Assembly (NCBI RefSeq): GCF_030973515.1
Contig: NZ_JARGZA010000006.1
Span: 161,235 to 225,234, forward strand
Reading direction: 5' to 3'
DNA: 64,000 bases
From: Jannaschia maritima
Lineage (GTDB): Bacteria > Pseudomonadota > Alphaproteobacteria > Rhodobacterales > Rhodobacteraceae
Position 1 is the stretch's first letter; the number at the start of each line of letters is the position of its first letter. Below are positions 30,486 to 40,026 of this stretch, in pieces. Under the pieces are notes generated by a model, which made no database searches, was not told where the DNA came from, and worked only from the letters and a program-made list of their open reading frames with translations. Position numbers and translations under genes: made by a program.

Positions 30486-31151
30486 TCATTCGCCCGTCGC
30501 GACGAGCTTCCAGTTGGGATCGTCGGCGCCCATCACGCGAGCGAAGGTCCACACGTCACGCTGCTTGCGGATCTCGTTGGGGTCGCCTTCGACGATCTCA
30601 CCCTCCGCGTCGCGCACCACGGAGGTCAGCTCGCCGACGAAGCGCAGGGTGATCTGCGCGGTGTCGGTGGCGCGGTCGAACTCCGCATCCACGAGCGTCG
30701 TCTCGCGCACGCCGATGAAGCTGGCATCCACCTTCAGGCCCTGATCCTCACGGTCCGAGACGACGGACAGGAACGCCTCGTAGACGTCCTCATCGAGGAA
30801 GGGCTGCACGGGGGCCAGGTCCCCGTTCTCGAACGCCATCAGGATCATCTCGTACGCCCCGCGCGCGCCGCCCACGAACTCCGTCACGGAGAAGCCCGGC
30901 TCGGCCAGCTTCATCGCCGCCAGCGCCTTGGCCGCGGGGCTGCCGTCGTCGACGTGATCGGTGATGTCGCGATCGGGCCCGCCCTCGATCACCTCAAAGT
31001 CGCGGCGCACGGCGGGGCCACGCGGCGGCGTGCCCTCGACGGACGGGGGTTTCTCGAACCCCGTGCGGGTGCCCAGGACGTTCTTCAGCCGGATGATCAG
31101 GAACAGCGCGATCGCCGCCAGGACAAGAAGTTGTATCACTGTATCGTCCAT
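30486..31151 (-). CDS. Tim44/TimA-family membrane-associated protein
   Basis: 221 residues: N-terminal membrane helix (MDDTVIQLLVLAAIALFLII), a charged linker, and a C-terminal Tim44-like domain (GFSVTEFVGGARGAYEMILMAFENGDLAPVQPFL.., TLRFVGELTSVVRD, DVWTFARVMGADDPNWKLVATGE). Bacterial relatives are called TimA and are implicated in membrane protein matters, poorly defined. ATG 31151 is chosen because it precedes the membrane helix; the longer frame is noise from the fxsA promoter region. Divergent from fxsA. Confidence 0.85.
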   Translation of the reverse strand: MDDTVIQLLVLAAIALFLIIRLKNVLGTRTGFEKPPSVEGTPPRGPAVRRDFEVIEGGPDRDITDHVDDGSPAAKALAAMKLAEPGFSVTEFVGGARGAYEMILMAFENGDLAPVQPFLDEDVYEAFLSVVSDREDQGLKVDASFIGVRETTLVDAEFDRATDTAQITLRFVGELTSVVRDAEGEIVEGDPNEIRKQRDVWTFARVMGADDPNWKLVATGE

Positions 31152-31245
31152 CCCTGTCCGAAGGCCCCGCCTTGGTATCGCACGGAGGGCACATATGTAA
31201 CCCGCCAGACGGGTCAAGGCGCCCGTCCAGTGCGGAGGTGCGGCC

Positions 31246-31743
31246 ATGTGGCTGTTCGCGTTGTTCGTGGCAGTCCCCATCCTGGAGATTGCGCTGTTCA
31301 TCCAGGTGGGCGGATGGCTGGGCCTGTGGCCGACGCTGCTCATCGTGGTGCTGACCGCGCTTGCCGGCACCTATCTGGTGCGGCGCCAGGGGTTGGCGCA
31401 GCTGCGGCGGATCCAGTCGTCCTTCAACACCCTGTCGGACCCGACGAAGCCACTGGCTCACGGAGCGATGATCCTCGCGTCCGGCCTGCTGCTGCTGACG
31501 CCCGGCTTCTTCACCGACGTCGTGGGCTTCGCGCTGCTGATCCCGGGGATCCGGGATGCGGTCATGCGATACGTCGCGGCGCGCGTGACGGTCGCGGCGT
31601 TCAGCGGACCGGGACGGCACGACCACCCGACGCGGCGACCGCCCGCGCGCGACGACGTGCTCGAAGGCGAGTATGCGGAAGTGCCGCGCGATGGCCGTCC
31701 GACCGGTCCGTCGGGTTGGACACGCGACCCGGACGGCCGGTGA
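31246..31743 (+). CDS. fxsA: FxsA family inner-membrane protein
   Basis: 165 residues: family start MWLFALFVAVPILEIALFIQVGGWLG, glycine-containing helices LLLLTPGFFTDVVGFALLIP, then a polar C-terminal tail. E. coli FxsA relieves phage T7 exclusion by F; the general role is unknown. Divergent from tim44 across 94 bases and followed by secB. Confidence 0.9.
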   Translation: MWLFALFVAVPILEIALFIQVGGWLGLWPTLLIVVLTALAGTYLVRRQGLAQLRRIQSSFNTLSDPTKPLAHGAMILASGLLLLTPGFFTDVVGFALLIPGIRDAVMRYVAARVTVAAFSGPGRHDHPTRRPPARDDVLEGEYAEVPRDGRPTGPSGWTRDPDGR

Positions 31744-31817
31744 ACGGGGGTTAGCCCCCGTTGTGAGTGGGAGGCCGGTTTGATATCGCACGCCCGATTT
31801 CCATGACGGAGCGACCC

Positions 31818-32357
31818 ATGGCCGACGATACAGACACGACGACCGCCCCCGCCGCCGCGCAGAACGGTCAGGCGAACGGCGCTCAGCCGCAGCAGCAGCA
31901 GCTTCCGCAGATGCAGGTGCTCGGACAGTTCATCCGCGACATGTCCTTCGAGAACGTCGCCGCCCAGAAGGGCCGAGCCGCCGAAGGCCAGCCCGAGATC
32001 GCGGTCCAGGTTGGGCTGGATGCCCGCAAGCGAGGGCAGGACGGCCAGTACGACGTGTCGATCAAGCTGAACGTCACGTCGAAGGCCAAGGAATCCGGCG
32101 ACGTGATCTTCGGGATGGAGATCGACTATGCCGGTATCTTCGCGATCAAGAACGTGCCGGACAATCAGTTGCATCCCTATCTGCTGATCGAATGCCCGCG
32201 GATGCTGTTTCCGTTCCTGCGCCGGATCGTCCACGACGTGACCCGCGACGGCGGCTTCCCGCCGCTGAACCTCGAGCAGATCGACTTCGTGTCGCTGTAC
32301 CGCAACGAGATCCAGCGCCGCGCCCAGGCCGAAGCCGCGGACGCCCCTAAGTCGTAA
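31818..32357 (+). CDS. secB: Protein-export chaperone SecB
   Basis: Tetrameric cytosolic chaperone that holds preproteins unfolded for SecA. 179 residues, with a disordered Gln-rich N-terminal extension (about 1-33) and the SecB core (VLGQFIRDMSFENVAAQ, DVSIKLNVTSKAKESGDVIFGMEIDYAGIF, LLIECPRMLFPFLRRIV). ATG 31818 has GGAG six bases upstream; an ATG at 31803 would add five residues. Confidence 0.95.
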   Translation: MADDTDTTTAPAAAQNGQANGAQPQQQQLPQMQVLGQFIRDMSFENVAAQKGRAAEGQPEIAVQVGLDARKRGQDGQYDVSIKLNVTSKAKESGDVIFGMEIDYAGIFAIKNVPDNQLHPYLLIECPRMLFPFLRRIVHDVTRDGGFPPLNLEQIDFVSLYRNEIQRRAQAEAADAPKS

Positions 32358-32373
32358 CCTCATCGGACGTGGG

Positions 32374-32395
32374 GATTCCGGTTCGATCCGGGATC
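32374..32395. terminator. Hairpin between convergent secB and dnaQ
   Basis: GATTCCGG (32374-32381) pairs with CCGGGATC (32388-32395) with one G-T pair and a six-base loop TTCGAT, in the 76-base gap between convergent genes. A terminator is plausible; no T-run. Confidence 0.4.
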
Positions 32396-32433
32396 ACGAT
32401 GGAGACGATTCCGCCGGGCATCCCAACGCTGGT

Positions 32434-33144
32434 TCATGCCCCGGGCGCGTCCCGTTCGGGCCACTGCACCCATAGTGCCCCGTCCCCCATTCCCGCGACG
32501 AATGCATCGTGCGCTGACCGCTCCGCGTCGGTCAGGCGCGGCGTCAGGGGCGTCGGGCGGGGGCCGGGCCGCCAGTGGCCCGCATCGGCTATGGCGGTGC
32601 TGGTGCGCGTCGCGGCAAGCGTCAGGCTTGATTGCCGCCCGCCGATCAGTTCCAGGTAGACCTCCGCCAGGATCTCGGAGTCGAGCAACGCGCCGTGCTT
32701 CGTGCGCGATGCGTTGTCGACGCCGAACCTGCGGCACAACGCGTCGAGCGATGCGGGCGAGCCGGGGAACTTCGATCGCGCGATGGCCAACGTGTCCAGC
32801 GCCCGGTCGGAAGGCAGGCGCGGCAGGCCCATCCATTCCAGTTCCGCGTTGAGAAACTTCATGTCGAAGGCCGCATTGTGGATCACGAGGCGAGCGTCGC
32901 CGATGAAGTCGAGGAACGCCTGGCCGACCTCCTTGAAGACGGGGAAGTCCTTGAGGAAGTCGTCACCCAGTCCATGGACCTCGAAGGCGCCCGCTGGCAT
33001 GGTCCGTTCGGGATTAACGTATTGGTGATAGGTCCGGCCCGTGGGAACGTAGTTCTCCAACTCGACGGCGCCGATCTCGACGATGCGGTCGCCCTCGTCC
33101 GGCTCGAAACCGGTCGTTTCCGTGTCCAGCACGATCTCGCGCAT
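32434..33144 (-). CDS. dnaQ: DNA polymerase III epsilon subunit (proofreading exonuclease)
   Basis: 236 residues. DEDDh exonuclease motifs: LDTETTG (Asp7, Glu9), HNAAFDMKF (about 90-98) and the HGALLDSEILAEVY segment (about 150-163) with the catalytic His and Asp. The C-terminal 60 residues are variable and carry the alpha-binding tail. Start shares one base with the coaE stop (TGATG), part of the maf-aroE-coaE-dnaQ leftward operon. Confidence 0.95.
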   Translation of the reverse strand: MREIVLDTETTGFEPDEGDRIVEIGAVELENYVPTGRTYHQYVNPERTMPAGAFEVHGLGDDFLKDFPVFKEVGQAFLDFIGDARLVIHNAAFDMKFLNAELEWMGLPRLPSDRALDTLAIARSKFPGSPASLDALCRRFGVDNASRTKHGALLDSEILAEVYLELIGGRQSSLTLAATRTSTAIADAGHWRPGPRPTPLTPRLTDAERSAHDAFVAGMGDGALWVQWPERDAPGA

Positions 33145-33719
33145 CAGGTCAGCTCCGCCATGATCCGGTCCACCATCGCACGCGCCGTCGCCGGCGTCGA
33201 CGTGTCGATCACGTAATCCGCCCGCGCCCGCTTGTCCGCGTCCGGTATCTGCCGCGACAGGATCGCATCGAGTTCGGCGCCAGTCATGGTGCCCCGCGAC
33301 AGGATGCGGTCCCGCTGCGTCGTGGCGTCGGTGGATACGACCGCGACGCGGTCTACCCGGGCATCCAGCCCCATCTCGAACAGCAGCGGGACGTCAAGGA
33401 CGACCAGCGGATCGTCGCGGCCCATCAGGAAGGCCTCGCGGTCCCGCGCCACCAGCGGATGCACGATGGCGCTTACGCGGTCCAGCACTGCGGGATCGGC
33501 CGCAACGTGGGCTCGAAGAATCGACCGGTCCACGCCGCCGTCTGATGCGACGATGTCGGGGAAGGCCTCCACCAAGGGCGGGACCGCGGCTCCGCCGGGC
33601 CCATAGAGTGCGTGCACCACCGCATCGGCGTCCCAGACGGGCACGCCCCGGTCACGGAACATCCCGGCGGTCGTCGTCTTGCCCATGCCGATCGACCCCG
33701 TCAGTCCCAAACGGATCAT
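33144..33719 (-). CDS. coaE: Dephospho-CoA kinase
   Basis: Phosphorylates dephospho-CoA, the last step of CoA synthesis. 191 residues with the P-loop GLTGSIGMGKTTT (about 5-17), the VWDADAVVHALYGPGG substrate segment, and the PLLFEMGLDARVD lid region. Overlaps aroE upstream by ATGA and dnaQ downstream by one base. Confidence 0.95.
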   Translation of the reverse strand: MIRLGLTGSIGMGKTTTAGMFRDRGVPVWDADAVVHALYGPGGAAVPPLVEAFPDIVASDGGVDRSILRAHVAADPAVLDRVSAIVHPLVARDREAFLMGRDDPLVVLDVPLLFEMGLDARVDRVAVVSTDATTQRDRILSRGTMTGAELDAILSRQIPDADKRARADYVIDTSTPATARAMVDRIMAELT

Positions 33720-34513
33720 TCAAGGACTGCGTCGCGCAGAGCACCGTCCACCCGCGGCTCGACCCCGAACCAGGCGCGGAAGCCCGGCACCGCCTGGTGC
33801 AACAGCATCCCCAAACCGTCCACCACCGGATTGCCCCGTGCGCGTGCGGCGGCCAACAGGTCGGTCTCGAGAGGGGTATAGACGATGTCCGTCACCACGG
33901 CATCGCCGGGCAGCTCGGACAGGTCGATGTCGAGGGACGGCTGCCCCACCATCCCGAGCGCGGTCGTGTTCACGAGGAGACCCAATCCCTGGAGGTCCGG
34001 CCCCCATTCGACGGCACGCGTTCCGGGGAACGCGTGGGCAAGCGCATCGGCGCGCGCGCGTGTCCGGTTGGCCACCCGGACGTCGCGAGCGCCCGCGCGG
34101 GACAGGGCATCGATCACGGCACGGGCGGCACCCCCCGCACCCAGGATCAGAACGGGTCGTGCGGGATCCCACCGGGCCCCCGCCGCCAGATTGGCGAGGA
34201 ACCCGTATCCATCGGTGTTATCCGCGTGAATGACGCCATCGGCGAAGACCAGCGTATTGGCCGCGCCAATCCGCCGCGCGCGGTCGGTGGCGGTGTCGGC
34301 CAATGCCAGGGCCGCCTCCTTGTGGGGGATGGTGACGTTGCAACCCGCGAAGCCCAGCCCGGGCATCATGCGGAGGAGATCCGGCAGGACGACCGCCGTT
34401 ACCCGCAACGGTACGTACGCCCCATCGATCCCGTGGTGTCGCAACCAGTGCCCATGCAGCGCGGGCGACCGGGAATGGCTGATCGGATCCCCCAGGACGG
34501 CGGCGAGGATCAC
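33716..34513 (-). CDS. aroE: Shikimate dehydrogenase (NADP+)
   Basis: Reduces 3-dehydroshikimate in the aromatic amino acid pathway. 265 residues: substrate site SHSRSPALH, catalytic Lys in NVTIPHKE (about 64-71), NTDGYGF (about 100-106) with the catalytic Asp, and NADP motif LGAGGAARAV (about 127-136). GTG 34513 overlaps the maf stop (GTGA); the longer frame is maf in another frame. Confidence 0.95.
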   Translation of the reverse strand: MILAAVLGDPISHSRSPALHGHWLRHHGIDGAYVPLRVTAVVLPDLLRMMPGLGFAGCNVTIPHKEAALALADTATDRARRIGAANTLVFADGVIHADNTDGYGFLANLAAGARWDPARPVLILGAGGAARAVIDALSRAGARDVRVANRTRARADALAHAFPGTRAVEWGPDLQGLGLLVNTTALGMVGQPSLDIDLSELPGDAVVTDIVYTPLETDLLAAARARGNPVVDGLGMLLHQAVPGFRAWFGVEPRVDGALRDAVLE

Positions 34514-35121
34514 GTGGCCACCACGCCGCGATCCGCGAGGAACCCGATCACCTGCAACAGCGGCAGCCCCAAGACGGCGAAGTAGTCGCCCTCGACCCGG
34601 TCGAACAGCCGCGCGCCCTCCGCCTCCAGCTGGTAGGCGCCGACGGCATGGCGGATCTCGTTCCAGTTCCGCTCGACGTAGTTGGCCACGTAGGCATCGG
34701 ACAGCGGACGCATCGTCATCCGCACCTCCGCCACGTGACGCCAGACGGGGCGGCCGTCCTCCGCGATCACGGCCGCGGACAGCAGCCTGTGCTGCTTGCC
34801 CCGCAGCCCGTACAGTTGCGTTACCGCATCCGACCGATCGCGCGGCTTCGACAAGAGCACATGTCCATGGGTCAGGACCTGATCGCAACCCAGACACAGT
34901 CCAGGCACGGCCCCCTTGGTGGCCTTCATCTCGGCCAACGTATCCGCCACGTCGCGCGCGGAGGCGTCCTCCGCCGACAGGGAAAGCTTCACCGCCTCCT
35001 CGTCCAAACGAGCGGGACGAATCGTCACCGGGATTCCGGCGGCTTCGAGCAGGCGCGCGCGCGTCGCGGAGGCGGAAGCCAGCGTCAGCCTGTGGGAAAG
35101 CCCGGGGGAAACCCTGTCCAT
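34510..35121 (-). CDS. maf: Maf-family nucleoside triphosphate pyrophosphatase
   Basis: House-cleaning pyrophosphatase of the Maf/Ham1 fold. 203 residues with the family N-terminus LTLASASATRARLLEAAGI, the LGCDQVL motif (about 77-83) and LLSKPRD. ATG 35121 is chosen; the frame extends 12 residues to a TTG at 35157. Position first in the leftward operon beside the predicted origin matches alphaproteobacterial gene order. Confidence 0.9.
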   Translation of the reverse strand: MDRVSPGLSHRLTLASASATRARLLEAAGIPVTIRPARLDEEAVKLSLSAEDASARDVADTLAEMKATKGAVPGLCLGCDQVLTHGHVLLSKPRDRSDAVTQLYGLRGKQHRLLSAAVIAEDGRPVWRHVAEVRMTMRPLSDAYVANYVERNWNEIRHAVGAYQLEAEGARLFDRVEGDYFAVLGLPLLQVIGFLADRGVVAT

Positions 35122-35580
35122 GACCCGCGGGATAGAACTGTGAACCGATTTCCGCAAACGATGCGTCCCCCGTCCTCCGCAGGCTGTCGCATGATTCCCG
35201 CACCGGAGTCGGACCTGTGGCAGCCCTGTGCGATGGTTGGGGATGAACGTCGGACCGTGTCGTCCGTCCCCAATCGTATGCGCGATCGACAGGACAGTGG
35301 AGACTGGGATGCCGGTCGCTTATCCCCGAAGTTCACACGAAGGTGCCCGTCTGAGCTTCCCGTCGTCGTGGACCTGGGGACGAACCGATCCATCCCCGTT
35401 CTTCCATACCCCTAAAACTGCTTCATCCCTTAGAATCCCTTCTTATATGGAGAGTTGACGGAGGCGTGCCGGACGCATAGCCACTGTTCCAAAGGCGGGG
35501 TCGTCCTGACCCGGATTGCCGACCTCACAATTTCCACCATGTCGCGGGCCGTACGATACGTGCCCGCCGGAGTGCGACCC
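35122..35580. other. Predicted chromosomal origin of replication (oriC candidate)
   Basis: A 459-base gap between divergent maf and rho with no convincing gene. Positions 35238-35398 hold clustered weak DnaA-box-like motifs of the type NNNTCCCC(A/G): TCATCCCCA (35246-35238, minus), CCGTCCCCA (35264), TTATCCCCG (35320), TCGTCCCCA (35383-35375, minus) and CCATCCCCG (35390). Two of these match the Caulobacter weak-box pattern TCNTCCCCA exactly. An AT-richer stretch (about 35399-35455) follows and could unwind. Gene order on both sides and the nearby parS/parAB support an origin. No perfect TTATCCACA is present. TTGACG 35455-35460 and TAGCCA 35478-35483 may be a rho promoter. Confidence 0.6.
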
Positions 35581-36891
35581 ATGCGTGACGACCACGATCC
35601 CACCCAGACGGATGCCCCCGAGGCGGCCGAGAAGCTCAACCTGCGTGACCTGAAGCTGACCAGTCCCAAGGACCTAGTCGACATGGCGGAAGGGTTGGAG
35701 ATCGAGAACGCTTCCACCATGCGCAAGGGGGAACTAATGTTCTCCATCCTGCGCGAGCGTGCCGACGAAGGATGGGAGATCTCCGGTGAAGGGGTGCTGG
35801 AGGTCCTGCAGGACGGCTTCGGCTTTCTGCGCGCGCCGGAGGCGAACTATCTACCCGGTCCGGACGACATCTATGTCAGCCCGGACGTGATACGGCAGCA
35901 CAGCCTGCGGACCGGCGACACGGTCGAGGGCGTGATACAGGCGCCCGACGACAACGAGCGCTACTTCGCCCTCACGAAGGTGGCCGTGATCAACTTCGAG
36001 GATCCGGAACGAGCACGACACAAGGTCAGCTTCGACAACCTGACGCCACTCTATCCCGACGAGCGGTTGAACATGGAGATCGAGGATCCGACGATAAGGG
36101 ACCGCTCCGCTCGGATCATCGATCTCGTATCGCCGATCGGGAAGGGGCAGCGGTCGCTGATCGTCGCGCCGCCGCGGACTGGCAAGACGGTCCTGCTGCA
36201 GAACATCGCCAAATCGATCGAGACGAACCATCCCGAATGCTATCTGATGGTCCTGTTGATCGACGAGCGCCCCGAGGAGGTGACCGACATGCAGCGGTCC
36301 GTAAAGGGGGAGGTCATATCGTCTACCTTCGACGAACCCGCGACGCGCCACGTCGCCGTGAGCGAGATGGTGATCGAGAAGGCCAAACGCTTGGTCGAGC
36401 ACAAGCGAGATGTTGTTATTCTTCTCGATTCGATCACAAGACTTGGTAGAGCATTCAATACGACCGTGCCGTCGTCGGGCAAGGTCCTGACCGGTGGCGT
36501 CGATGCGAATGCCTTGCAGCGCCCTAAGCGTTTCTTCGGCGCGGCGCGGAATATCGAGGAAGGGGGATCGCTGACGATCATCGCCACTGCCCTGATCGAT
36601 ACCGGCAGTCGCATGGACGAAGTCATCTTCGAGGAGTTCAAGGGCACGGGTAACTCCGAGATCGTGCTCGACCGGAAGGTCGCCGACAAGCGGGTCTTCC
36701 CGGCGATGGACATCCTGAAGTCGGGTACCCGGAAGGAGGAGCTGCTGGTCGATTCGAAGGACCTGCAGAAGACGTTCGTCCTGCGCCGGATCCTGAATCC
36801 GATGGGCACGACGGACGCGATCGAGTTCCTGATCTCGAAGCTGAAGCAGACGAAGACGAACTCCGACTTCTTCGACTCGATGAACTCCTGA
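35581..36891 (+). CDS. rho: Transcription termination factor Rho
   Basis: Hexameric RNA-dependent ATPase that ends transcription. 436 residues: N-terminal helix domain ([19 protein letters not shown]), the RNA-binding cold-shock-like domain with DGFGFLR (about 78-84), P-loop [15 protein letters not shown] (about 198-212), [13 protein letters not shown] (Walker B region) and the C-terminal [26 protein letters not shown] 35581 begins [11 protein letters not shown]; the open frame further up lacks family similarity. Seven bases before mnmE. Confidence 0.95.
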   Translation: MRDDHDPTQTDAPEAAEKLNLRDLKLTSPKDLVDMAEGLEIENASTMRKGELMFSILRERADEGWEISGEGVLEVLQDGFGFLRAPEANYLPGPDDIYVSPDVIRQHSLRTGDTVEGVIQAPDDNERYFALTKVAVINFEDPERARHKVSFDNLTPLYPDERLNMEIEDPTIRDRSARIIDLVSPIGKGQRSLIVAPPRTGKTVLLQNIAKSIETNHPECYLMVLLIDERPEEVTDMQRSVKGEVISSTFDEPATRHVAVSEMVIEKAKRLVEHKRDVVILLDSITRLGRAFNTTVPSSGKVLTGGVDANALQRPKRFFGAARNIEEGGSLTIIATALIDTGSRMDEVIFEEFKGTGNSEIVLDRKVADKRVFPAMDILKSGTRKEELLVDSKDLQKTFVLRRILNPMGTTDAIEFLISKLKQTKTNSDFFDSMNS

Positions 36892-36898
36892 CTAGGCG

Positions 36899-38152
36899 AT
36901 GGCCGATACGATCCATGCCGTCGCGACGGCACGGGGCCGTGCGGGCGTCGCGATCGTTCGGGTGTCCGGCCCGAATGCCGACGCGATCTGCGAAGCCGTT
37001 TGTCGTGGGCTGCCGAACCCTCGTGTCGCATCCCTCCGCTCCATCTGGTCCCCCGATGGCGGACTGATCGACCGAGGCTTGGTCCTCCGGTTCTCGGTGG
37101 ATGCGAGCTTCACGGGTGAACCGGTGGTGGAGTTCCACGTTCATGGCGGGCCTGCCATCGTTGATGCCACCATGCGGGCGATCGAAGGGACAGGGTGGTC
37201 TCGGCAAGCCGATGCGGGCGAATTCACCCGACGGGCCTTTCAAAACGGTCGGATGGACCTGACACAGGTTCACGGCCTTGCCGATGCGATCGACGCCGAG
37301 ACTGAGATGCAGCGCAAGGCCGCAGTTGCCCGCATGACCGGTGCGTCGGGGGACCGTATCCGAAACTGGCGGCGCGAGATGATCGAGATCGCCGCGCGTT
37401 ACGAGGCGACGATCGATTTCGCCGATGAAGATCTACCACCCGACGTGTCGAAGGCGCTGGGTCGTCGGATTGCCGAGCTCGAACGGACCTTGAAGGCGGA
37501 ACTGGGACGATCCGAAGGGGTACGGGCACTACGCCGAGGTTTCCGCATCGCCATCGTGGGCGGTCCGAACGTTGGAAAGTCGAGCCTGTTCAACACGTTG
37601 GTGGGGGAGGAGGCGGCGATCGTCGCAGACATTCCCGGTACGACCCGGGACGTAATCGAAGCCCGGATCGACATTCACGGCTTTCCCATCAGTCTGTTCG
37701 ATACGGCCGGCATCCGTGAGACGACCGATCCGGTCGAGCGGATCGGTATAGATCGGGCCATCGAGTGCGGAGCTTTGGCCGATATCCGTATTGTCGTCGG
37801 GCCTCTTCCACGGTCGGCCGGGATCGATATCGGTAAGGAAGACATCAGGGTTCCTGCCCGCTCTGTGGACGATTCCGTCCTGCCGGAGGACAACGGACGA
37901 TCTGTGGCCGATAGCATTGCTACTATCCTGCATGCTAGGACGAACGATGACAGCGCCATCTCTCGACGTTGGGAGCAGAAGGTGGTCCGAGATGCTATAG
38001 AGGCCCTAGGCCGCACTCGGCTTGCAACAGACGGTGAACTTGCGGCATATCATCTACGAACCGCGATGAACGCGTTGTCGAGCATCTTGGGCGAAGTGGG
38101 TGTCGAGGATCTACTCTTTGAAATATTCTCGAGTTTCTGCATCGGTAAGTAG
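36899..38152 (+). CDS. mnmE: tRNA modification GTPase MnmE
   Basis: With MnmG installs (carboxymethyl)aminomethyl groups at U34 of certain tRNAs. 417 residues: N-terminal folate-binding domain, a helical domain and an inserted G domain with G1 GGPNVGKSS (about 220), TTRD (about 247) and DTAG (about 267). The G4 motif is not NKxD; the best candidate is GKED (about 311-314). The C-terminus ends FCIGK, the conserved CxGK with its essential Cys. Lower GC at third positions than flanking genes. Two bases before mnmG. Confidence 0.92.
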   Translation: MADTIHAVATARGRAGVAIVRVSGPNADAICEAVCRGLPNPRVASLRSIWSPDGGLIDRGLVLRFSVDASFTGEPVVEFHVHGGPAIVDATMRAIEGTGWSRQADAGEFTRRAFQNGRMDLTQVHGLADAIDAETEMQRKAAVARMTGASGDRIRNWRREMIEIAARYEATIDFADEDLPPDVSKALGRRIAELERTLKAELGRSEGVRALRRGFRIAIVGGPNVGKSSLFNTLVGEEAAIVADIPGTTRDVIEARIDIHGFPISLFDTAGIRETTDPVERIGIDRAIECGALADIRIVVGPLPRSAGIDIGKEDIRVPARSVDDSVLPEDNGRSVADSIATILHARTNDDSAISRRWEQKVVRDAIEALGRTRLATDGELAAYHLRTAMNALSSILGEVGVEDLLFEIFSSFCIGK

Positions 38153-38154
38153 GG

Positions 38155-40026
38155 ATGTTTCACGTGAAACATGATTTCGATGTGATCGTCGTTGGGGCGG
38201 GACATGCTGGTGCCGAGGCAGCAGCTGCGGTTGCCCGGATGGGTCTGCGTGCAGGCCTAGTCACGATGGCGCGGTCTGATCTCGGCGTCATGTCTTGCAA
38301 CCCGGCCTTCGGAGGTCTTGGGAAGGGCCATCTCGTTCGAGAAGTCGATGCATGTGATGGCCTGATCGGGCGGGGCGCGGATTTCTCCGGGATTCAGTTC
38401 CGGCTGTTGAACCGGCGGAAGGGTGCCGCTGTGCAAGGTCCCCGATGTCAATCGGATCGACGTCTGTTTGCACAGTGGATGGCTACCCATCTGCTCGATA
38501 TGTCCAATCTCTCAGTCATCTTCGCTGAAGTCGTCGATCTGTTGATGGATAGCGATAGGATCGAGGGCGTCGTCCTTTCGAATGGCGAAACTATATCCGC
38601 TTCGAAAGTCATCCTTGCGACGGGAACGTTCCTGAATGGGCGTCTCCATGTAGGCAAGAGCATGACCGAGGGTGGACGCGCTGGAGATCGCTCCTCCACC
38701 TGGATGGGGGATCGACTTCGCGACCTGCTTCCGCAGATGGGTCGTTTGAAGACCGGGACGCCACCCCGCCTGCGTCGCAGCACGATCGCCTGGAACGTCC
38801 TGGAATCCCAGCCGAGCGATAGCTCGCCCGTCATGCTTTCGTTCGAGAACCATACGCCCTCGCAGCGTCTCATCGATTGCGCGATCACGCATACCAACGT
38901 CGCGACCCATGAGATCGTCCGAACGAACATCGGACAATCTGCGATGTATGGAGGGCACATCGAAGGTGTGGGACCGAGGTACTGTCCATCAATCGAAGAC
39001 AAGGTGCTGCGCTTCGCCGACAAGGATTCCCATCAGATATTCCTCGAACCGGAGGGCCTCGAGAGCGACCTCGTCTATCCCAACGGCATCTCGACGTCCC
39101 TGCCTGCGGAAATACAGCTTGAGTACATACGAACTATAACCGGGCTGGAGAACTGTGAGATCGTTCAACCCGGATACGCAGTTGAATACGATTATATCGA
39201 TCCGCGCCAACTTCGTTCGACTATGGAGGTTCGGGACGTCCGAGGCTTGTACTTGGCTGGTCAGGTAAACGGAACGACCGGGTACGAGGAAGCGGCGGCC
39301 CAGGGATTGGTCGCTGGAATGACGGCGGCTTGTGCCATCCTTGGACGGAATCCACGTCTTTTCGATCGTACCAATAGTTATATAGGGGTCATGCTAGACG
39401 ACCTCACGACCCGGGGCGTGACGGAGCCGTACCGTATGTTCACGTCGAGGGCGGAACATCGTCTCCATCTCCGGTGTGACAACGCCGACCGTCGCCTTAC
39501 TCCGATGGCCCGTGAGATCGGGTTGGTCGCCGACCGACGCTGGGACATTTTCGAACGAAAGCAGTCGACGATCACGAAGGTCGAATCCCTTGCGGAAAGT
39601 ATGTCTCTGTCCGGCAGCGAACTCTCCGATCTCGGTATCGAAGTCGCGCCAGATGGAACACGCCGGAGCGGGCTCATCGCCCTTGGACTCGGTGTCCGGT
39701 CGATCGACGACGTCGCGGATCGTCTGGGCCTGGCGGGATACCCGCGTGAGATCGTTCAGACGGTTGCAAACGATGCATTCTATCGTCCGTATGAAGAACG
39801 GCAGCTACGAGAAAGGCAGCGATCAGAGCGGGATCATGACCTCGAGATACCTGCGAGTGTACAGTTCGCCGACATTCCAGGTCTATCGGTCGAACTGGTC
39901 GAAAGGTGTTCGCGAATCCGTCCGCGGACGATCGGACAACTCGGTTCGATGGAGGGGATCACACCGTCGACCATGATCGTCGTGTCTCGGTACGTGAGGG
40001 CTACATCGTCCGAAGAGGTGGCATGA
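38155..40026 (+). CDS. mnmG: tRNA U34 modification FAD enzyme MnmG (GidA)
   Basis: FAD-containing partner of MnmE. 623 residues: FAD motif [19 protein letters not shown] (about 13-31), conserved [18 protein letters not shown] (about 46-63), NGRLHVG and the C-terminal helical MnmE-binding domain. Its first residues, MFHVKH, are dictated by a parS palindrome that overlaps the start codon. Codons such as ATA, AGT and TTC/TTT mix freely, unlike the G/C-ending codons of distant neighbours. Confidence 0.96.
   Translation: MFHVKHDFDVIVVGAGHAGAEAAAAVARMGLRAGLVTMARSDLGVMSCNPAFGGLGKGHLVREVDACDGLIGRGADFSGIQFRLLNRRKGAAVQGPRCQSDRRLFAQWMATHLLDMSNLSVIFAEVVDLLMDSDRIEGVVLSNGETISASKVILATGTFLNGRLHVGKSMTEGGRAGDRSSTWMGDRLRDLLPQMGRLKTGTPPRLRRSTIAWNVLESQPSDSSPVMLSFENHTPSQRLIDCAITHTNVATHEIVRTNIGQSAMYGGHIEGVGPRYCPSIEDKVLRFADKDSHQIFLEPEGLESDLVYPNGISTSLPAEIQLEYIRTITGLENCEIVQPGYAVEYDYIDPRQLRSTMEVRDVRGLYLAGQVNGTTGYEEAAAQGLVAGMTAACAILGRNPRLFDRTNSYIGVMLDDLTTRGVTEPYRMFTSRAEHRLHLRCDNADRRLTPMAREIGLVADRRWDIFERKQSTITKVESLAESMSLSGSELSDLGIEVAPDGTRRSGLIALGLGVRSIDDVADRLGLAGYPREIVQTVANDAFYRPYEERQLRERQRSERDHDLEIPASVQFADIPGLSVELVERCSRIRPRTIGQLGSMEGITPSTMIVVSRYVRATSSEEVA
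38156..38171. promoter_or_regulatory. parS centromere site 1
   Basis: TGTTTCACGTGAAACA, a perfect 16-base palindrome identical to the widespread chromosomal parS that ParB binds. It begins inside the mnmG start codon and encodes its residues 1-6. Lies 3.2 kb from parB and about 2.8 kb from the predicted origin. Confidence 0.95.

Noticed and set aside
35228..35458. Small open frame inside the predicted origin
   Set aside because: No family resemblance or ribosome site; composition fits noncoding DNA with DnaA-box-like motifs.
35455..35580. N-terminal extension of Rho back to TTG 35455
   Set aside because: The added 42 residues lack similarity to Rho; ATG 35581 gives the standard N-terminus.
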